From contig NZ_CP108095.1 of assembly GCF_036194065.1 (NCBI RefSeq), forward strand, positions 3,534,001 through 3,598,000: 64,000 bases of DNA, given 5' to 3'. The position numbers and the translations under genes were made by a program. The notes below the pieces were generated by a model that did not search any database, was not told the DNA's origin, and worked only from the letters and a program-made list of their open reading frames with translations. Below, in pieces: positions 24,148 to 34,717 of this stretch (the first letter of the stretch is position 1; every line of letters starts with the position of its first letter). The DNA comes from Streptomyces sp. NBC_00239 (lineage in GTDB: Bacteria; Actinomycetota; Actinomycetes; Streptomycetales; Streptomycetaceae).

Positions 24148-25719
24148 CTACTGCGGGAACAGGCTGCCGTCGGCGAAGCGGAGCACCAGCTGCGGGGCGC
24201 CGGACAGGACCACGGCCACGGCGGCCGTGAGGCCGATCGCGACGGTGACCGGCAGCGGCACCGCCGGGCGGACGGCGGGAACGGGACCGGCGGGAGCGGA
24301 AGCGGCGGGAACCGGTGCGGCTTCGCCGGCCCCGTCCTCCTGCGGGGCGCGGAAGAGCACGGCCGTCCACTGGAGGTAGTAGTAGAGGGCCATGACGACG
24401 TTCACGGCCATGACCACGGCGAGCCAGCCCAGCCCGGCGTCGACGGCGGAGCGGAAGACGGCGACCTTGGCGAACAGGCCGACGATGCCGGGCGGCAGGC
24501 CGGCCAGGCAGAGCAGGAAGAAGGCCAGCGACAGGGCCGCGAACGGGCTGCGGTGGTAGAGCCCGCGGTAGTCGGCGATCCGGTTGAGCGGGGCGCTGCG
24601 GGCGACGAGGGCGGCGACGGCGAACGCGCCGAGGTTCACGGCCGCGTACATGAGCGCGTACGCGACGGTCGCGCCGATCTGGTCGCGGCCGGAGTACGCG
24701 GCGGCGGCGATCGGCACCAGCAGGTAGCCGGCCTGGCCGACCGAGGACCAGGCGAGCAGCCGTACGGCGCTGTGCTCGCGGCCGGGTGCCTGGCGCAGGG
24801 CCGCGGCGTTGCCGAGGGTCATCGTCAGGGCCGCGATGACCGCCAGCGCGGGGCCCCAGATGTCGGAGTACGCGGGGAAGGCGAGCACCGTGACGAGGAT
24901 CAGGCCGGTGAAGCCGACGGCCTTGCCGATCACCGACAGGTACGCGGCGATGGGCAGCGGCGCTCCGACGTAGGTGTCCGGCACCCAGAAGTGGAAGGGG
25001 ACGGCGGCCGTCTTGAAGGCGAAGCCGACGAGGGTCAGGGCGACGCCCGCCATGGCGAGGGTGTCGAGCTGCCCGGGCACCTCCTCCAGGCCGTCCGCGA
25101 TGCGGTTCAGGTACAGGCTGCCGGTGGCGGCGTAGACGAAGCTGACGCCGAGCAGCGAGACGGCCGTGGCGGTGACGGAGGACAGGAAGAACTTGAGGGC
25201 CGCCTCGGAGGACATCCGGTCGCCGCGGCGCATGCCGACGAGGGCGAACGCGGGCAGCGAGGCGACTTCGAGGGCCACGACGAGGGTGGCGAGGTCGCGG
25301 GCGGCGGCCAGCAGGCCGGCGCCGGCGGTCGCCGAGAGCAGCAGGAACCAGAACTCGCCGGCGGGCAGCTCGCCGTCGCGGGCCGCGGACACGGACAGCA
25401 GGGCGGTCAGCAGTGCGCCCGCGAGCACCAGGAACTGGATGACCAGCGCGAAGTGGTCGGCGGCGTAGCTGCAGGCGGCCGGGTCGGTGGTCAGGCAGAA
25501 GGTGGTGCGGTCGCCCGCCCGCAGGGGCAGCAGGGCGAGGGTCGCGGCGGCGAGGCCGGCGATGGAGATCCAGCCGAGGAGGTGCTTGTTCCGGTCGGGC
25601 AGGAACAGGTCGGCGACCAGCACGAGGAGGCCGACGACGGCGGCGGTCAGCGGCGGGGCGATGGCCGTCCAGTCGACGGACTGGACCAGGTCGGCGGCCA
25701 GGGGGAGCTGGGCCGTCAT
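24148..25719 (-). CDS. nuoN2: Complex I-like subunit N, second copy
   Basis: Antiporter-like membrane subunit of 523 residues, last gene of the second complex I operon. The key charged residues of the proton channel are kept: the helix 5 glutamate in [10 protein letters not shown] and the helix 7 lysine in [17 protein letters not shown], plus the [18 protein letters not shown] segment. The ATG at 25719 overlaps the nuoM2 stop (ATGA). An Ala/Pro-rich cytoplasmic loop lies near residues 465-490. It differs clearly from the housekeeping NuoN at 56.7-58.4 kb and is not a recent duplicate. Confidence 0.93.
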   Translation of the reverse strand: MTAQLPLAADLVQSVDWTAIAPPLTAAVVGLLVLVADLFLPDRNKHLLGWISIAGLAAATLALLPLRAGDRTTFCLTTDPAACSYAADHFALVIQFLVLAGALLTALLSVSAARDGELPAGEFWFLLLSATAGAGLLAAARDLATLVVALEVASLPAFALVGMRRGDRMSSEAALKFFLSSVTATAVSLLGVSFVYAATGSLYLNRIADGLEEVPGQLDTLAMAGVALTLVGFAFKTAAVPFHFWVPDTYVGAPLPIAAYLSVIGKAVGFTGLILVTVLAFPAYSDIWGPALAVIAALTMTLGNAAALRQAPGREHSAVRLLAWSSVGQAGYLLVPIAAAAYSGRDQIGATVAYALMYAAVNLGAFAVAALVARSAPLNRIADYRGLYHRSPFAALSLAFFLLCLAGLPPGIVGLFAKVAVFRSAVDAGLGWLAVVMAVNVVMALYYYLQWTAVLFRAPQEDGAGEAAPVPAASAPAGPVPAVRPAVPLPVTVAIGLTAAVAVVLSGAPQLVLRFADGSLFPQ

Positions 25720-27329
25720 GAGTTGCCTCCTGCGAGGAGCTTCTGGACGGCCGGGTCGGTGAGGCCGAGGAGGACCGCGGGCCACAGGCCGGCGAGGACG
25801 GTGAGGGCGACGAGCGGGGTCCAGGCGGCGAATTCGTAGCCGTGGACGTCGGCGAGGGGCGCCGGCAGGTCGTCCGGCTTCGCCTCGGGGTGGGCTTCGG
25901 GGTCGGCCGCGAGGTGCTCGCCCATGCAGACCCGGCGGACGACGACGAGGAGGTACGCGGCGGTCAGCAGGGTGCCGATGCCGCCGATCACCATGTACGT
26001 CAGGAACGCGGGCCGGCTGAGGCCGTCGGCCGGGTCGAACGCGCCGAACAGGGCGAGCATCTCGCCCCAGAACCCGGCGAGGCCGGGCAGTCCGAGGGAG
26101 GCGACGGCGGCGAACGCGAGCAGGGCGCCGAGACGGGGGGCGCGGCCGTAGAGGGCGGCGCCGGTGGCCCCGGCGAGGGTGTCGAGGTCGCTGGTGCCGT
26201 AGCGGTCCTTGAGCGCGCCGACCAGGAAGAAGAGGAGGCCGGTGATCAGGCCGTGGCCGATGTTGGCGAACAGCGCGCCGTTGACGCCGGTGGGGGTCAT
26301 CGTCGCGATGCCGAGCAGTACGAAGCCCATGTGGCCGACGGACGAGTACGCGATGAGGCGCTTGAGGTCGCCCTTGGCGCCCTTGCGGGCCAGCGCGAGG
26401 CAGGCCAGGGACCCGTAGACGATCCCGACCGCGGCGAAGGCGCCGAGGTAGGGGGCGAAGGTGTGCATGCCGTCGGGGGTGACGGGCAGCAGGATCCGCA
26501 CGAACCCGTACGTGCCCATCTTGAGGAGCACGCCGGCGAGGAGGACCGAGCCGACGGTCGGGGCGGCGGTGTGGGCCGCGGGGAGCCAGCTGTGCAGGGG
26601 CCACATCGGGGTCTTGACGGCGAGTCCGATGCCGATGGCGAGGACCGCCAGGACCTGGGTGCTGTGGCTCAGTCCGCGGCCGTTGTCGGTGGCGAGTGCC
26701 ACCATGTCGAACGTGCCCGCGCTCAGGCCGATGAGCAGCAGGCCGAGCAGCATGACCACGGAGCCGAGCAGCGTGTAGAGGATGAACTTCCAGGCGGCGG
26801 CGCGCCGCTGGTCACCGCCCCAGCGGGCGATGAGGAAGTACATCGGGATGAGGACCATCTCGAAGGCGAGGAAGAAGAGCAGCAGGTCGAGGACGGCGAA
26901 GGTCGCGAGGGTGCCGGACTCCAGGACCAGGAGCAGCGCGACGAAGGCCTTGGGGGACGGGCCTGCGGGGAGCTTGAAGTAGCTGTAGAGCGCGCAGAGG
27001 AAGAACAGCAGCGCGGTCATCAGGAGGAGGGGGAGCGAGATGCCGTCGATGCCGAGGTGGATCCGGACGTTCAGCGCCTGGATCCAGCTGATGTCCGTCG
27101 TCGCCTGGAAGCGGGACGGGGCGTCGTGGTCGAAGCCGAGGGCCAGGACCACCGCGGCGGCGAGGATCGCGCCGGTGACGGTGACGCCGTGGCGCAGGAC
27201 GGCCTGCTCGGGGCCACGGCCCTTGAGTCCGGGCGGGGCCGGGAGGAGGGCCGCGGCGGCGCCGAGCAGAGGGGCCGCCACGATGAACGCCAGAAGGAAC
27301 TGCATCACGGATGCGCTGATATCAATCAC
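25716..27329 (-). CDS. nuoM2: Complex I-like subunit M, second copy
   Basis: Antiporter-like subunit of 537 residues. The chosen GTG at 27329 starts [15 protein letters not shown]. An alternative GTG at 27347 would overlap the nuoL2 stop and add six residues. Proton-channel residues are conserved: Glu in [15 protein letters not shown], Lys in [19 protein letters not shown] and the Lys of VLLKMGTYG. It lies between nuoL2 and nuoN2, overlapping the latter by four bases. Confidence 0.92.
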   Translation of the reverse strand: MIDISASVMQFLLAFIVAAPLLGAAAALLPAPPGLKGRGPEQAVLRHGVTVTGAILAAAVVLALGFDHDAPSRFQATTDISWIQALNVRIHLGIDGISLPLLLMTALLFFLCALYSYFKLPAGPSPKAFVALLLVLESGTLATFAVLDLLLFFLAFEMVLIPMYFLIARWGGDQRRAAAWKFILYTLLGSVVMLLGLLLIGLSAGTFDMVALATDNGRGLSHSTQVLAVLAIGIGLAVKTPMWPLHSWLPAAHTAAPTVGSVLLAGVLLKMGTYGFVRILLPVTPDGMHTFAPYLGAFAAVGIVYGSLACLALARKGAKGDLKRLIAYSSVGHMGFVLLGIATMTPTGVNGALFANIGHGLITGLLFFLVGALKDRYGTSDLDTLAGATGAALYGRAPRLGALLAFAAVASLGLPGLAGFWGEMLALFGAFDPADGLSRPAFLTYMVIGGIGTLLTAAYLLVVVRRVCMGEHLAADPEAHPEAKPDDLPAPLADVHGYEFAAWTPLVALTVLAGLWPAVLLGLTDPAVQKLLAGGNS

Positions 27330-27343
27330 GGCTGACTCACGGC

Positions 27344-29233
27344 TCACGATCCGGCGTTGACGTTGGCAAGGACGGCGGCGGCGACCGCGAGGACCACGGA
27401 ACCCGCGAGCAGGGCGCTCAGGTAGGTCTGCACGTTGCCGGTCTGGGACCGGCGGACGAGGGTGCCGAGCAGCCGGGGTCCGGCGCCGGCGCCGCGTACG
27501 TACGTGTCGACGACCTCGCGGTCGAGGAAGCGGACGAGTGTCGCGGCGGCCTCTACGGGGCGTACGAACAGCGCGGCGTAGACGGCGTCGAGGTGGAATC
27601 CGGCGGCCGCGTGGGGGTGGAGCGGTCCGAGCAGGGCGCGGCCGGGGTCGGGGGCGGTGGTCGCGAGGGCGGCGGCGCGCTGCCACATGCCGTACGTGAG
27701 CACCGCTCCGAGTACCGCGGCGCCCGTGCCGAGCACGGAGGTGAGCAGGGTCGGGCTCAGCTCGTGGCCGTCGAACCAGTCGGGGAGCAGCCCGGCGGTG
27801 AGGCCGAAGCCGACGGTCGGCACGGCGAGCAGCCACAGCACGCCGGTCATGGCGAAGGGCTGGCGGCCGTGGTCGGGGGCCTGTTCGCCGCGGCCGCGGA
27901 AGGCCAGCAGCCACAGGCGGGTGGCGTAGGCGGCGGTCAGCAGGGCGGTGAGGACGCCGGCGACGAGGACGGTCCAGCCGGCCGCCGAGGGGGCGATGTC
28001 CGAGTGGCCGACGGCCGTCTGCTCGGCGGCGACGAGGACGGCTTCCTTGGAGAAGAAGCCGGCGAAGGGCGGCAGGGCGGCGAGGGCGAGCAGCGCGATC
28101 GTCATCGTCCAGAAGACGTCGGGGACGCGCTTGGCCAGGCCGTCCATGCGGGACATGGCGGCCAGGGAGTTCGTCCCCGCGGCGTGGATGATCACGCCGG
28201 CGCCGAGGAAGAGCAGCGCCTTGAAGAAGCCGTGGGACAGGAGGTGGAAGACGGCGGCGCCGCGGTCGCCGACGGCCAGCGCGCCGGTCATGTAGCCGAG
28301 CTGGCCGACCGTGGAGTAGGCGAGGACGCGCTTGATGTCGTCCTGGGCGAGGGCGGCCAGCGCCGAACCGACCATCGTCACGGCCGCCATGACGGCCATG
28401 ACCACGAGTGCGGCCTGGGAGGCCGCGAAGACCGGGAGGAGGCGGGCGATGAAGTAGACGCCGGCGGCGACCATCGTCGCGGCGTGGATCAGCGCGGAGA
28501 CCGGGGTGGGGCCCGCCATGGCGTCCGGGAGCCAGGTGTGCAGCGGGAACTGCGCGGACTTGCCCGCGACGCCGGCCAGCAGCAGGAGGGCGATCAGGGT
28601 CGGGTGGTCGAGGCCGCCCGAGGCCACGGCGCCCAGGATCTTGGTGATCTGGAAGGAGCCGGCGTCCACGGCGAGCGCGAACATGCCGAAGAGGAAGGGC
28701 ACGTCGCCGAGCTTGGTGACCAGGAAGGCCTTGAGGGAGGCGGCGCGGGCCGCCTCGGTCTCCCAGTAGTGGCCGACCAGGAAGTACGAGCAGATGCCCA
28801 TGATCTCCCAGCCGACCAGCAGCACCATCAGGTCGCCGGAGTAGACGACGAGCAGCATGGCGGCGGTGAAGAGGGACACCAGGGCCGCGTACGAGGAGTA
28901 GCGCGGGTCCTCGCGGAGGTACGCCGTGGAGTACAGCTGGACGCAGGTGGCGACGATGCCGACGAGGACCGCCACGAGGACGGCGAAGCCGTCGAGGTGG
29001 AGGGAGAGCTCGATCGGCACCGAGCCGGTCGGGGTCAGCTCGGTCGCGGCGTCGATCGCCTTGCCGCCGCCTTGGCGGGCGGCGACGAGGACGGCCAGGA
29101 CTGCGGCCGCCAGGGTGGGCAGCACGGCGAGCGGGCGCACGTAGCCGGGGGCCTTGCGGCCGAGCAGCAGTCCGGTCACCGCGCCCAGGAACGGCAGGAC
29201 GGGGACGAGGACGGCGAGGGTCGTGGTGGTCAC
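27344..29233 (-). CDS. nuoL2: Complex I-like subunit L, second copy
   Basis: Largest antiporter-like subunit, 629 residues, with the long C-terminal lateral helix region expected of NuoL. Conserved sites are [19 protein letters not shown] (helix 5 Glu), [32 protein letters not shown] (helix 7 Lys) and [13 protein letters not shown]. The GTG at 29233 overlaps the nuoK2 stop (GTGA). The proton-pumping machinery looks intact although the complex lacks its NADH module genes. Confidence 0.94.
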   Translation of the reverse strand: MTTTTLAVLVPVLPFLGAVTGLLLGRKAPGYVRPLAVLPTLAAAVLAVLVAARQGGGKAIDAATELTPTGSVPIELSLHLDGFAVLVAVLVGIVATCVQLYSTAYLREDPRYSSYAALVSLFTAAMLLVVYSGDLMVLLVGWEIMGICSYFLVGHYWETEAARAASLKAFLVTKLGDVPFLFGMFALAVDAGSFQITKILGAVASGGLDHPTLIALLLLAGVAGKSAQFPLHTWLPDAMAGPTPVSALIHAATMVAAGVYFIARLLPVFAASQAALVVMAVMAAVTMVGSALAALAQDDIKRVLAYSTVGQLGYMTGALAVGDRGAAVFHLLSHGFFKALLFLGAGVIIHAAGTNSLAAMSRMDGLAKRVPDVFWTMTIALLALAALPPFAGFFSKEAVLVAAEQTAVGHSDIAPSAAGWTVLVAGVLTALLTAAYATRLWLLAFRGRGEQAPDHGRQPFAMTGVLWLLAVPTVGFGLTAGLLPDWFDGHELSPTLLTSVLGTGAAVLGAVLTYGMWQRAAALATTAPDPGRALLGPLHPHAAAGFHLDAVYAALFVRPVEAAATLVRFLDREVVDTYVRGAGAGPRLLGTLVRRSQTGNVQTYLSALLAGSVVLAVAAAVLANVNAGS

Positions 29234-29610
29234 GCGGCGGCTCCGGTGGCGCGGTCGACCTCGCCGACGGGCTGGGCGGTCTCGGTGGTCGGGGCGGGCT
29301 CGTGGCTCTCGGCGGTGTCGCGCAGCCGGTCGATGTCGGCGGTGCCGCGGTTGCGGTACACCATCAGCACGATCGCCATGCCGATGCCGATTTCGGCGGC
29401 GGCGATGGCGATGGTGAAGAGGGTGAGGGCCTGGCCGGCGTGCAGGGTGTCGCGGAGCCAGACGTCGAAGGCCACCAGGTTGAGGTTGACGGCGTTGAGC
29501 ATCAGCTCGACGGACATCAGCACCAGGATGGCGTTGCGGCGGGCGAGCACTCCGTAGAGGCCGGTGCAGAAGAGGAGGGCCGCGAGGACGGCGGGGTAGG
29601 CGAGGTGCAT
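29230..29610 (-). CDS. nuoK2: Complex I-like subunit K, second copy
   Basis: Small three-helix membrane subunit, 126 residues, about 25 longer than the housekeeping NuoK because of a hydrophilic C-terminal tail. Both membrane glutamates needed for proton transfer are present ([12 protein letters not shown] and [11 protein letters not shown]). The ATG at 29610 shares one base with the nuoJ2 stop (TGATG), and the end overlaps nuoL2 by four bases. Confidence 0.95.
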   Translation of the reverse strand: MHLAYPAVLAALLFCTGLYGVLARRNAILVLMSVELMLNAVNLNLVAFDVWLRDTLHAGQALTLFTIAIAAAEIGIGMAIVLMVYRNRGTADIDRLRDTAESHEPAPTTETAQPVGEVDRATGAAA

Positions 29611-30188
29611 CAGCGCTGCTCCTTACCGGAGCCGTCGGTGGCCGGGCTCTTGCGGGACAGGACGATCGCGCCGACGAGCGCCGCCAACAGCAGGACGCTC
29701 AGCGCCTCGAAGGGCAGGACCCAGTGGCGGAACAGGATCTCGCCGGTGACCTTGGTGCTGCCCTGGGCGGGCCCGTCGAGGTCGATCCAGGTGGTGCGGA
29801 AGGCGTCGACGACCACCCAGACGAGCGCGCCCGCGGCGGGCAGGGCCACGGCGAGGGCGGCCGGGCGGTTGCCCGAGTCGGCGTCCGGGGACCGGCCGAT
29901 GGGCGCCTTGGTGAGCATCAGGCCGAAGAGGAGGAGGACGACCACGGAACCGACGTAGATCAGTACCTGGACCCAGGCGATGAACTCCGCGGTCAGGAGG
30001 ACGTACTCGACGGCGATGCCGCCGAGGGCCATGACCAGCCAGAGGGCCGCGTGGACCAGCTGCTTGGTGGTGACGGTGACCAGGGCGGCGCCGAGGGTGG
30101 CGATGCCGACGAGGACGAAGGCGATCTCGACACCGGTCGGGGAGAGGAAACCGGGGCCGGCGGTGGCGGCGAGGGTGAACGCGCTCAT
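29610..30188 (-). CDS. nuoJ2: Complex I-like subunit J, second copy
   Basis: Membrane subunit of 192 residues with five predicted helices. The helix 3 region [23 protein letters not shown] is typical of NuoJ, where a pi-bulge acts in coupling. It starts [17 protein letters not shown] at 30188, overlapping the nuoI2 stop by four bases (ATGA). The hydrophilic C-terminus is much shorter than in the housekeeping copy (273 residues). Confidence 0.93.
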   Translation of the reverse strand: MSAFTLAATAGPGFLSPTGVEIAFVLVGIATLGAALVTVTTKQLVHAALWLVMALGGIAVEYVLLTAEFIAWVQVLIYVGSVVVLLLFGLMLTKAPIGRSPDADSGNRPAALAVALPAAGALVWVVVDAFRTTWIDLDGPAQGSTKVTGEILFRHWVLPFEALSVLLLAALVGAIVLSRKSPATDGSGKEQR

Positions 30189-30919
30189 CGGTCGGCACCT
30201 CCCTCCGGGGCGGAGCCGGACGGGCTCTCGGGCGGGCTCGCGGGCGGGGTCTCGGCTTGGGGCTCGGCCGGGGTCGCGGCCCGGGTGGTCCCGGGTGAGG
30301 CCTCCGGCCGGGATCCCGGCTGGGCTTCCCGCTGGGCTTCCGGCCGGGCTTCCGGCCGGGCTTCCGGCTGGACTGCTGCCGCGGCGGCCGCGGCCGCGGC
30401 GGCGGCCTCCAGCTTCTCGGCGGTCTTGCGGGCGGCTGCGATCTCCTTGGGCTCCTCGGCGGCCGGGTCGAGGGCGGGCGGCGCCGGGACCGTCCACATC
30501 CACTCGCGCAGCTTGTCGCGCTCGTGGGTGAGTTCGAGGATGTCCGTCTCCGCGTACTCGAACTCCGGCGACCAGAAGAGGGCGTCGAAGGGACACACCT
30601 CGATGCAGATGCCGCAGTACATGCAGAGGGAGAAGTCGATGGCGAACCGGTCGAGGACGTTGCGGCTGCGCTCGCGGCCGCCGGGTGCGGCCGCCGGCAC
30701 CGTCTCCTTGTGGGAGTCGATGTAGATGCACCAGTCGGGGCACTCGCGCGCGCACAGCATGCAGACCGTGCAGTTCTCCTCGAACAGTCCGATGACGCCG
30801 CGGCTGCGCGGCGGCAGTTCGGGCTGGACGTCGGGGTACTGGGCGGTGTGCGACCTCTTGGTCATCGTCCGCAGCGTGACGGCGAGGCCCTTGGCCAGGC
30901 CGGATCCGGGGATGGGCAT
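30185..30919 (-). CDS. nuoI2: Complex I-like 2[4Fe-4S] subunit I with long disordered tail, second copy
   Basis: Peripheral-arm iron-sulfur subunit of 244 residues. Both ferredoxin motifs are complete: Cys50, 53, 56, 60 and Cys99, 102, 105, 109, so clusters N6a and N6b can form. After about residue 150 an unusual tail begins. It holds a run of alanines and repeated PEARPEA-type units rich in Pro, Glu, Arg and Ala, and is much longer than in the housekeeping NuoI. The ATG at 30919 shares a base with the nuoH2 stop (TAATG). Confidence 0.93.
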   Translation of the reverse strand: MPIPGSGLAKGLAVTLRTMTKRSHTAQYPDVQPELPPRSRGVIGLFEENCTVCMLCARECPDWCIYIDSHKETVPAAAPGGRERSRNVLDRFAIDFSLCMYCGICIEVCPFDALFWSPEFEYAETDILELTHERDKLREWMWTVPAPPALDPAAEEPKEIAAARKTAEKLEAAAAAAAAAAAVQPEARPEARPEAQREAQPGSRPEASPGTTRAATPAEPQAETPPASPPESPSGSAPEGGADR

Positions 30920-31887
30920 TATCCGATCGCCACCTTCACGATGCCGGTGAGCGCGATCTGAGCGAGCGCGAGCGGGATGAGTGTGGTCCAGGCGAGCTTC
31001 TGGAGCTGGTCCTCGCGCAGGCGGGGGTAGGTCACCCGCAGCCAGATCACGCCGAAGGCGAGGATCGCGACCTTCAGGAGGGTCCAGACCCAGCCGAGGC
31101 CGTCGCCGCCGAAGGGGCCGTGCCAACCGCCGAGGAACAGGACGGTGGTCAGGCCGCAGAGGATGACGATGCCGGCGTACTCGGCGAGCAGGAACAGCGC
31201 GAAGCGCAGGCCGGTGTACTCGGTGTACGCGCCGAAGATGATCTCCGAGTCGGCGACCGGCATGTCGAAGGGCGGACGCTGGAGTTCGGCGAGGCCCGCG
31301 GTGAAGAAGACCAGGGCGCCGACGATCTGCCAGGGCAGCCACCACCATTCGAACGCCTCGACGATGCCGGGGAGGGACACGGTCCCGGCGGCCATGGCGA
31401 CGGAGGCGGCGGCGAGCAGCATGGGCAGCTCGTACGCGAGCAGCTGGGCGGCCGTGCGCAGGCCGCCGAGCAGGGAGAACTTGTTGGCGGAGGCCCAGCC
31501 GGCCATGAGGCTGCCGAGGACTCCGACGCCCATCACGGCGAGCGCGAAGAACACGCCCGCGTCGACGACCTCGCCGACGGCGCCCTCGCCGGGGCCGATC
31601 GGGATGACGAGGAGGACCAGGAGGTAGGGCAGCAGCGCGACGGCGGGCGCGAGCTGGAAGATCCGCCGGTCGGCGTTGGCCGGGACGATGTCTTCCTTCT
31701 GCGCGAACTTCACGCCGTCGGCGACGAGCTGGGCCCAGCCGTGGAAGCCGCCTGCGTACATGGGGCCGAGGCGGCCCTGCATGTGGGCCATGACCTTGTG
31801 TTCGGTCTGCCCGATGACGAGGGGCAGCACAAGGAAGACCACGAAGACGACGATGAGTCGCAGCGCGACGTCGAGGACGTCGTTCAC
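30919..31887 (-). CDS. nuoH2: Complex I-like quinone-chamber subunit H, second copy
   Basis: Membrane subunit of 322 residues that normally forms the quinone-access chamber with NuoB and NuoD. Family segments are [53 protein letters not shown], and [34 protein letters not shown]. The glutamates of the conserved coupling loops are kept. The GTG at 31887 overlaps the nuoC2 stop. A D subunit, which should complete the chamber, is not encoded nearby. Confidence 0.95.
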   Translation of the reverse strand: MNDVLDVALRLIVVFVVFLVLPLVIGQTEHKVMAHMQGRLGPMYAGGFHGWAQLVADGVKFAQKEDIVPANADRRIFQLAPAVALLPYLLVLLVIPIGPGEGAVGEVVDAGVFFALAVMGVGVLGSLMAGWASANKFSLLGGLRTAAQLLAYELPMLLAAASVAMAAGTVSLPGIVEAFEWWWLPWQIVGALVFFTAGLAELQRPPFDMPVADSEIIFGAYTEYTGLRFALFLLAEYAGIVILCGLTTVLFLGGWHGPFGGDGLGWVWTLLKVAILAFGVIWLRVTYPRLREDQLQKLAWTTLIPLALAQIALTGIVKVAIG

Positions 31888-33464
31888 GCGGTGCCTCCGG
31901 TGTCGGGTTCGGGGTGGGGGTCGGTGCCGGTGCCGGTGTCCGAGTCGGTGCCGGTGTCCGAGTCGGTGCCGGTGTCCGAGTCGGCGTCCGCCGGGGCCGC
32001 CGGGGCCGCCTTCGGGCGGCGGGGCGCGGAGGTCTCGGGGGCGGCTGCCGCCTCGTCCTGTCCGGGCGCGGGCTCGGTCTCGGCGGGCGAGGCCGGTTCG
32101 ACGGCGGGCTCGGCCTCGGGCTCCGCCGCGGGCGCGGCGGGCGAGGCGGTTTCGGCGGCGGGCGCCGCCGGGGCCGGTCGTTCCGCGGCCGGGGCCGCTT
32201 CGGCCGCCGGGGGCGGGGCCGGTTCGGTGGCCTCGGCCGGGGTGGGGGCGTCGTAGGCGGGGCGGGCGTGGTGCCAGGGGGCGTCCGCGCTGCGGGGAGC
32301 CGGGCGGGCGGGCTGCGCGGCCGGAGCCGGGGCGGCCTGGCTGGCCGAGCCGTCCGCGGCCGAGCGGCTGCGCCGCGGCGGACGGGCCGCGGGCGTCGCC
32401 GGGGCCCCCGCCGCGTCCGGGGTCGTCGGAACGGACGGAGCCGCTTCCGTCGACGGGCCGGATTCCGTGCCCGGGGCGGATTCCGTGGCCGGGCCGGATT
32501 CCGTGGCCGCGGCGGATTCCGTGGCTGCGGCGGATTCCGTGGCCGGGGCCGCCTGGCTGGCGGAGCCGTCCGCGGTGGTGCGGGAACGGCGCGCGGGAGC
32601 GCCCTCGGCCGTGGTGGTGCCTTCGGCCGCGGTGGCGCCGGGCGTGCCTTCGGCGGCTGCGGCGCGCGGGGTGCGGCGGGGCGGGGTGCCCTCGGCGGCG
32701 GCCGCGCGCGGGGTACGGGCGGGGGCGCCCTCGGCGGCCGGGGCGCCCTCGGCGGCCGGGGCGCCCTCGGCGGCCGGGGCGCCCTCGGCGGCCGGGGCGC
32801 CCTCGGCGGCGGCGCGCGGGGTACGGCGGGCCGGGGCGTCGCCCGCGGCGCGCGGGGTGCGGGCCGGGCGGGCCGGGGCCGGCGGGAGCTGGCCCTTCAT
32901 CGGACCCCAGTCGTTGGGGTCCGGGACGCCCGGCGGCAGCATCTGGCGGCGCTTCGGGCCGCCGTGGTCCGCGCCCTCGCCCGGCTCCTTCGCGCCCGGC
33001 CACGCCTTGGCCACGCGCGCCGCGAGGACGAAGTCCTTGCGCAGCGGGTGCCCTTCGAAGTTCTCGGGGAGCAGCAGCGGGACCAGGTTCGGGTGGTCGG
33101 TGAAGGTGACGCCGAACATCTCGTACGTCTCGCGCTCGTGCCAGGCCGCGCCCGCGTAGACGGGGATGGCGGTCGGCAGCGAGGGGGCGGAGTGCGGGAC
33201 GGTCGTACGGAGCAGCAGGCGGCGGACGCGGCCGCCTTCCAGGGCGGCGACGTGCGCGCACACCCGGAAGCCGGTGCCCGGTTCGTCGACCGCGCTCAGC
33301 CAGTCGAAGTAGGTGCAGCCCAGCTTGTCGCGGGCGATTTCGAGCGCGGCGATCCAGCTGCCGACGGGCACGTCGACGGTCAGCAGGTCGTAGGCGGACT
33401 CGGCGGTCGCCTCGACTCCGAAGATCTCGGTGACGTTGCCGGGGAGTTCGTCGTACTGGTTCAC
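31884..33464 (-). CDS. nuoC2: Complex I-like subunit C with a ~330-residue low-complexity tail, second copy
   Basis: A 526-residue protein. Residues 1 to about 155 are a NuoC (30 kDa) domain with the signature [13 protein letters not shown] (109-121) and GHPLRKDF (138-145). The rest, from about residue 195, is Ala/Pro/Glu/Thr-rich low complexity. It holds five near-identical AAEGAP units (18-bp DNA period near 32724-32813), ATES units and a C-terminal DSDTGT triple repeat. Normal NuoC proteins have about 200-250 residues. The GTG at 33464 overlaps the nuoB2 stop. The tail is in frame and ends in an overlap with nuoH2, so it is part of the translated product. Confidence 0.9.
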   Translation of the reverse strand: MNQYDELPGNVTEIFGVEATAESAYDLLTVDVPVGSWIAALEIARDKLGCTYFDWLSAVDEPGTGFRVCAHVAALEGGRVRRLLLRTTVPHSAPSLPTAIPVYAGAAWHERETYEMFGVTFTDHPNLVPLLLPENFEGHPLRKDFVLAARVAKAWPGAKEPGEGADHGGPKRRQMLPPGVPDPNDWGPMKGQLPPAPARPARTPRAAGDAPARRTPRAAAEGAPAAEGAPAAEGAPAAEGAPAAEGAPARTPRAAAAEGTPPRRTPRAAAAEGTPGATAAEGTTTAEGAPARRSRTTADGSASQAAPATESAAATESAAATESGPATESAPGTESGPSTEAAPSVPTTPDAAGAPATPAARPPRRSRSAADGSASQAAPAPAAQPARPAPRSADAPWHHARPAYDAPTPAEATEPAPPPAAEAAPAAERPAPAAPAAETASPAAPAAEPEAEPAVEPASPAETEPAPGQDEAAAAPETSAPRRPKAAPAAPADADSDTGTDSDTGTDSDTGTGTDPHPEPDTGGTA

Positions 33465-34171
33465 GGCCGGTTCTCCCCCGGGGTGTCGCCGGCGGACGGC
33501 GCCTGGTCGTCGTCGGCGGACGGCGCGGCTTCGGCGGCCGCCGCGGACGGCTCTGCCGAACCGGCGGACCCGGCCGGTGCAGCCGACCCTGCAGAGCCGC
33601 CCGGCGGGGGCGGCGGGGTGACCAGGCCGCTGGTCAGGGCGGCGACGGAAGGAGTTGCCGAGCTGTAGCGCTCTTCGAGCGACTCTCGGGCGATCTTCTC
33701 CTGGAGCTTGAGAATTCCCTGGAGCAGGGCCTCCGGGCGGGGCGGGCAGCCGGGTACGTAGACGTCGACCGGAATGATCTGGTCCACGCCCTTCGTGACG
33801 GAATACGAGTCCCAGTACGGGCCGCCGCAGTTGGAGCAGGCGCCGAAGGAAATCACGTATTTCGGCTCGGGCATCTGCTCGTAGAGCCGCTTCACGGCGG
33901 GTGCCATCTTGTCCGTGACCGTGCCGGACACGATCATCAGGTCGGCCTGCCGGGGACCGGGCGCGAACGGGATCACGCCGAGGCGGATGAAGTCGTGCCG
34001 GGCCATGGAAGCCGCGATGAACTCGATCGCGCAGCAGGCGAGCCCGAAGTTGAAGACCCACAGGCTGTAGCGGCGGCCCCAGTTGAGGACCACTTTCATC
34101 GGCTCCGGGGCGAGGCGGGAGAGCACTCCCAGCCTCTTGGGCTCGGGCAGCAGTTCCGGTGTCACGTCCAT
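33461..34171 (-). CDS. nuoB2: Complex I-like [4Fe-4S] N2 subunit B, second copy
   Basis: Peripheral-arm subunit of 236 residues carrying the terminal cluster N2. All ligands are visible: the Cys46-Cys47 pair in [10 protein letters not shown], Cys112 in GACSNCGG and Cys142 in [11 protein letters not shown]. Residues after about 180 form a Pro/Ser/Ala/Gly-rich tail. The ATG at 34171 lies inside the end of nuoA2 (10-base overlap). With intact N2 the complex should be able to reduce quinone if a NuoD partner is supplied. Confidence 0.95.
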   Translation of the reverse strand: MDVTPELLPEPKRLGVLSRLAPEPMKVVLNWGRRYSLWVFNFGLACCAIEFIAASMARHDFIRLGVIPFAPGPRQADLMIVSGTVTDKMAPAVKRLYEQMPEPKYVISFGACSNCGGPYWDSYSVTKGVDQIIPVDVYVPGCPPRPEALLQGILKLQEKIARESLEERYSSATPSVAALTSGLVTPPPPPGGSAGSAAPAGSAGSAEPSAAAAEAAPSADDDQAPSAGDTPGENRP

Positions 34172-34572
34172 TCGAGGACGCCCTTCTTCCATGCGTAGAG
34201 CAGGCCGACGGCCAGGAAGCCCAGGAAGATGAACATCTCCACCAGGGTCGTGGCGCCGTATCCGGCGGCGGCGAACACGGTCGCCCACGGGAACAGGAAG
34301 ATCGAGTCCACGGCGAAGATGACGTAGAGGAACGCGTAGACGTAGTAGCGGACCTGGGTGTGCGCCCAGCCCTCGCCGACGGGGTCCACACCGCATTCGT
34401 ACGTCAGCAGCTTCTCGGGGGTCGGCACCATCGGCCGCAGCAGCCGGCCGGCGCCGAACGCCACGGCGACGAAGAGCACGCCGATCACGGCGAGTACGCC
34501 GACGACCGAATAGCTCCGGAAATATTCGGCTGCGAGCACCGTCACGGTCGAAACCGTCGGGTCGTCCGGCAC
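34162..34572 (-). CDS. nuoA2: Complex I-like subunit A, second copy
   Basis: First gene of the nuo2 operon: a 136-residue, three-helix membrane subunit. The conserved loop [12 protein letters not shown] and the [12 protein letters not shown] segment with its membrane Asp are present. The GTG at 34572 has GAGGAG seven bases before it. The gene is divergent from a sensor kinase gene, with 145 bases between the start codons, containing a probable -10 and a GGGG/CCCC palindrome. Confidence 0.94.
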   Translation of the reverse strand: MPDDPTVSTVTVLAAEYFRSYSVVGVLAVIGVLFVAVAFGAGRLLRPMVPTPEKLLTYECGVDPVGEGWAHTQVRYYVYAFLYVIFAVDSIFLFPWATVFAAAGYGATTLVEMFIFLGFLAVGLLYAWKKGVLEWT

Positions 34573-34617
34573 GTCCGCTCCTCGCTCCCTGCCCTGTCCA
34601 CGATCGTTACGGACGGG

Positions 34618-34657
34618 AGTCTAGGGCCTGCCTCACACGGGGTGGGGTTATCCCCCG
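34618..34657 (-). promoter_or_regulatory. nuoA2 promoter region with GGGG-TTAT-CCCC motif
   Basis: TAGACT (34623-34618 on the minus strand) fits a -10 element. At the -35 position lies the motif GGGTGGGGTTATCCCCCG (34640-34657). The same motif in the other orientation lies upstream of the second kinase gene (36341-36358). It is a candidate binding site for the response regulator of this locus and would also serve the divergent kinase gene. Confidence 0.5.
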
Positions 34658-34717
34658 TTCACCGTCCCCTGGCCACCCCATGGCACGAGCCGCGCAGGAC
34701 ACGGCAGGCTGTCCCGC

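Noticed and set aside
31884..33000. NuoC2 tail as a separate overlapping gene or a frameshifted neighbour
   Set aside because: The tail is in the same frame as the NuoC domain with no internal ribosome-binding site, and its stop forms the usual overlap with nuoH2.
24148..34572. nuo2 as an Mrp antiporter or hydrogenase (Ech/Mbh) operon
   Set aside because: No MnhE-G-type or NiFe hydrogenase large or small subunits are present; NuoA, C, I, J and K homologues point to complex I.
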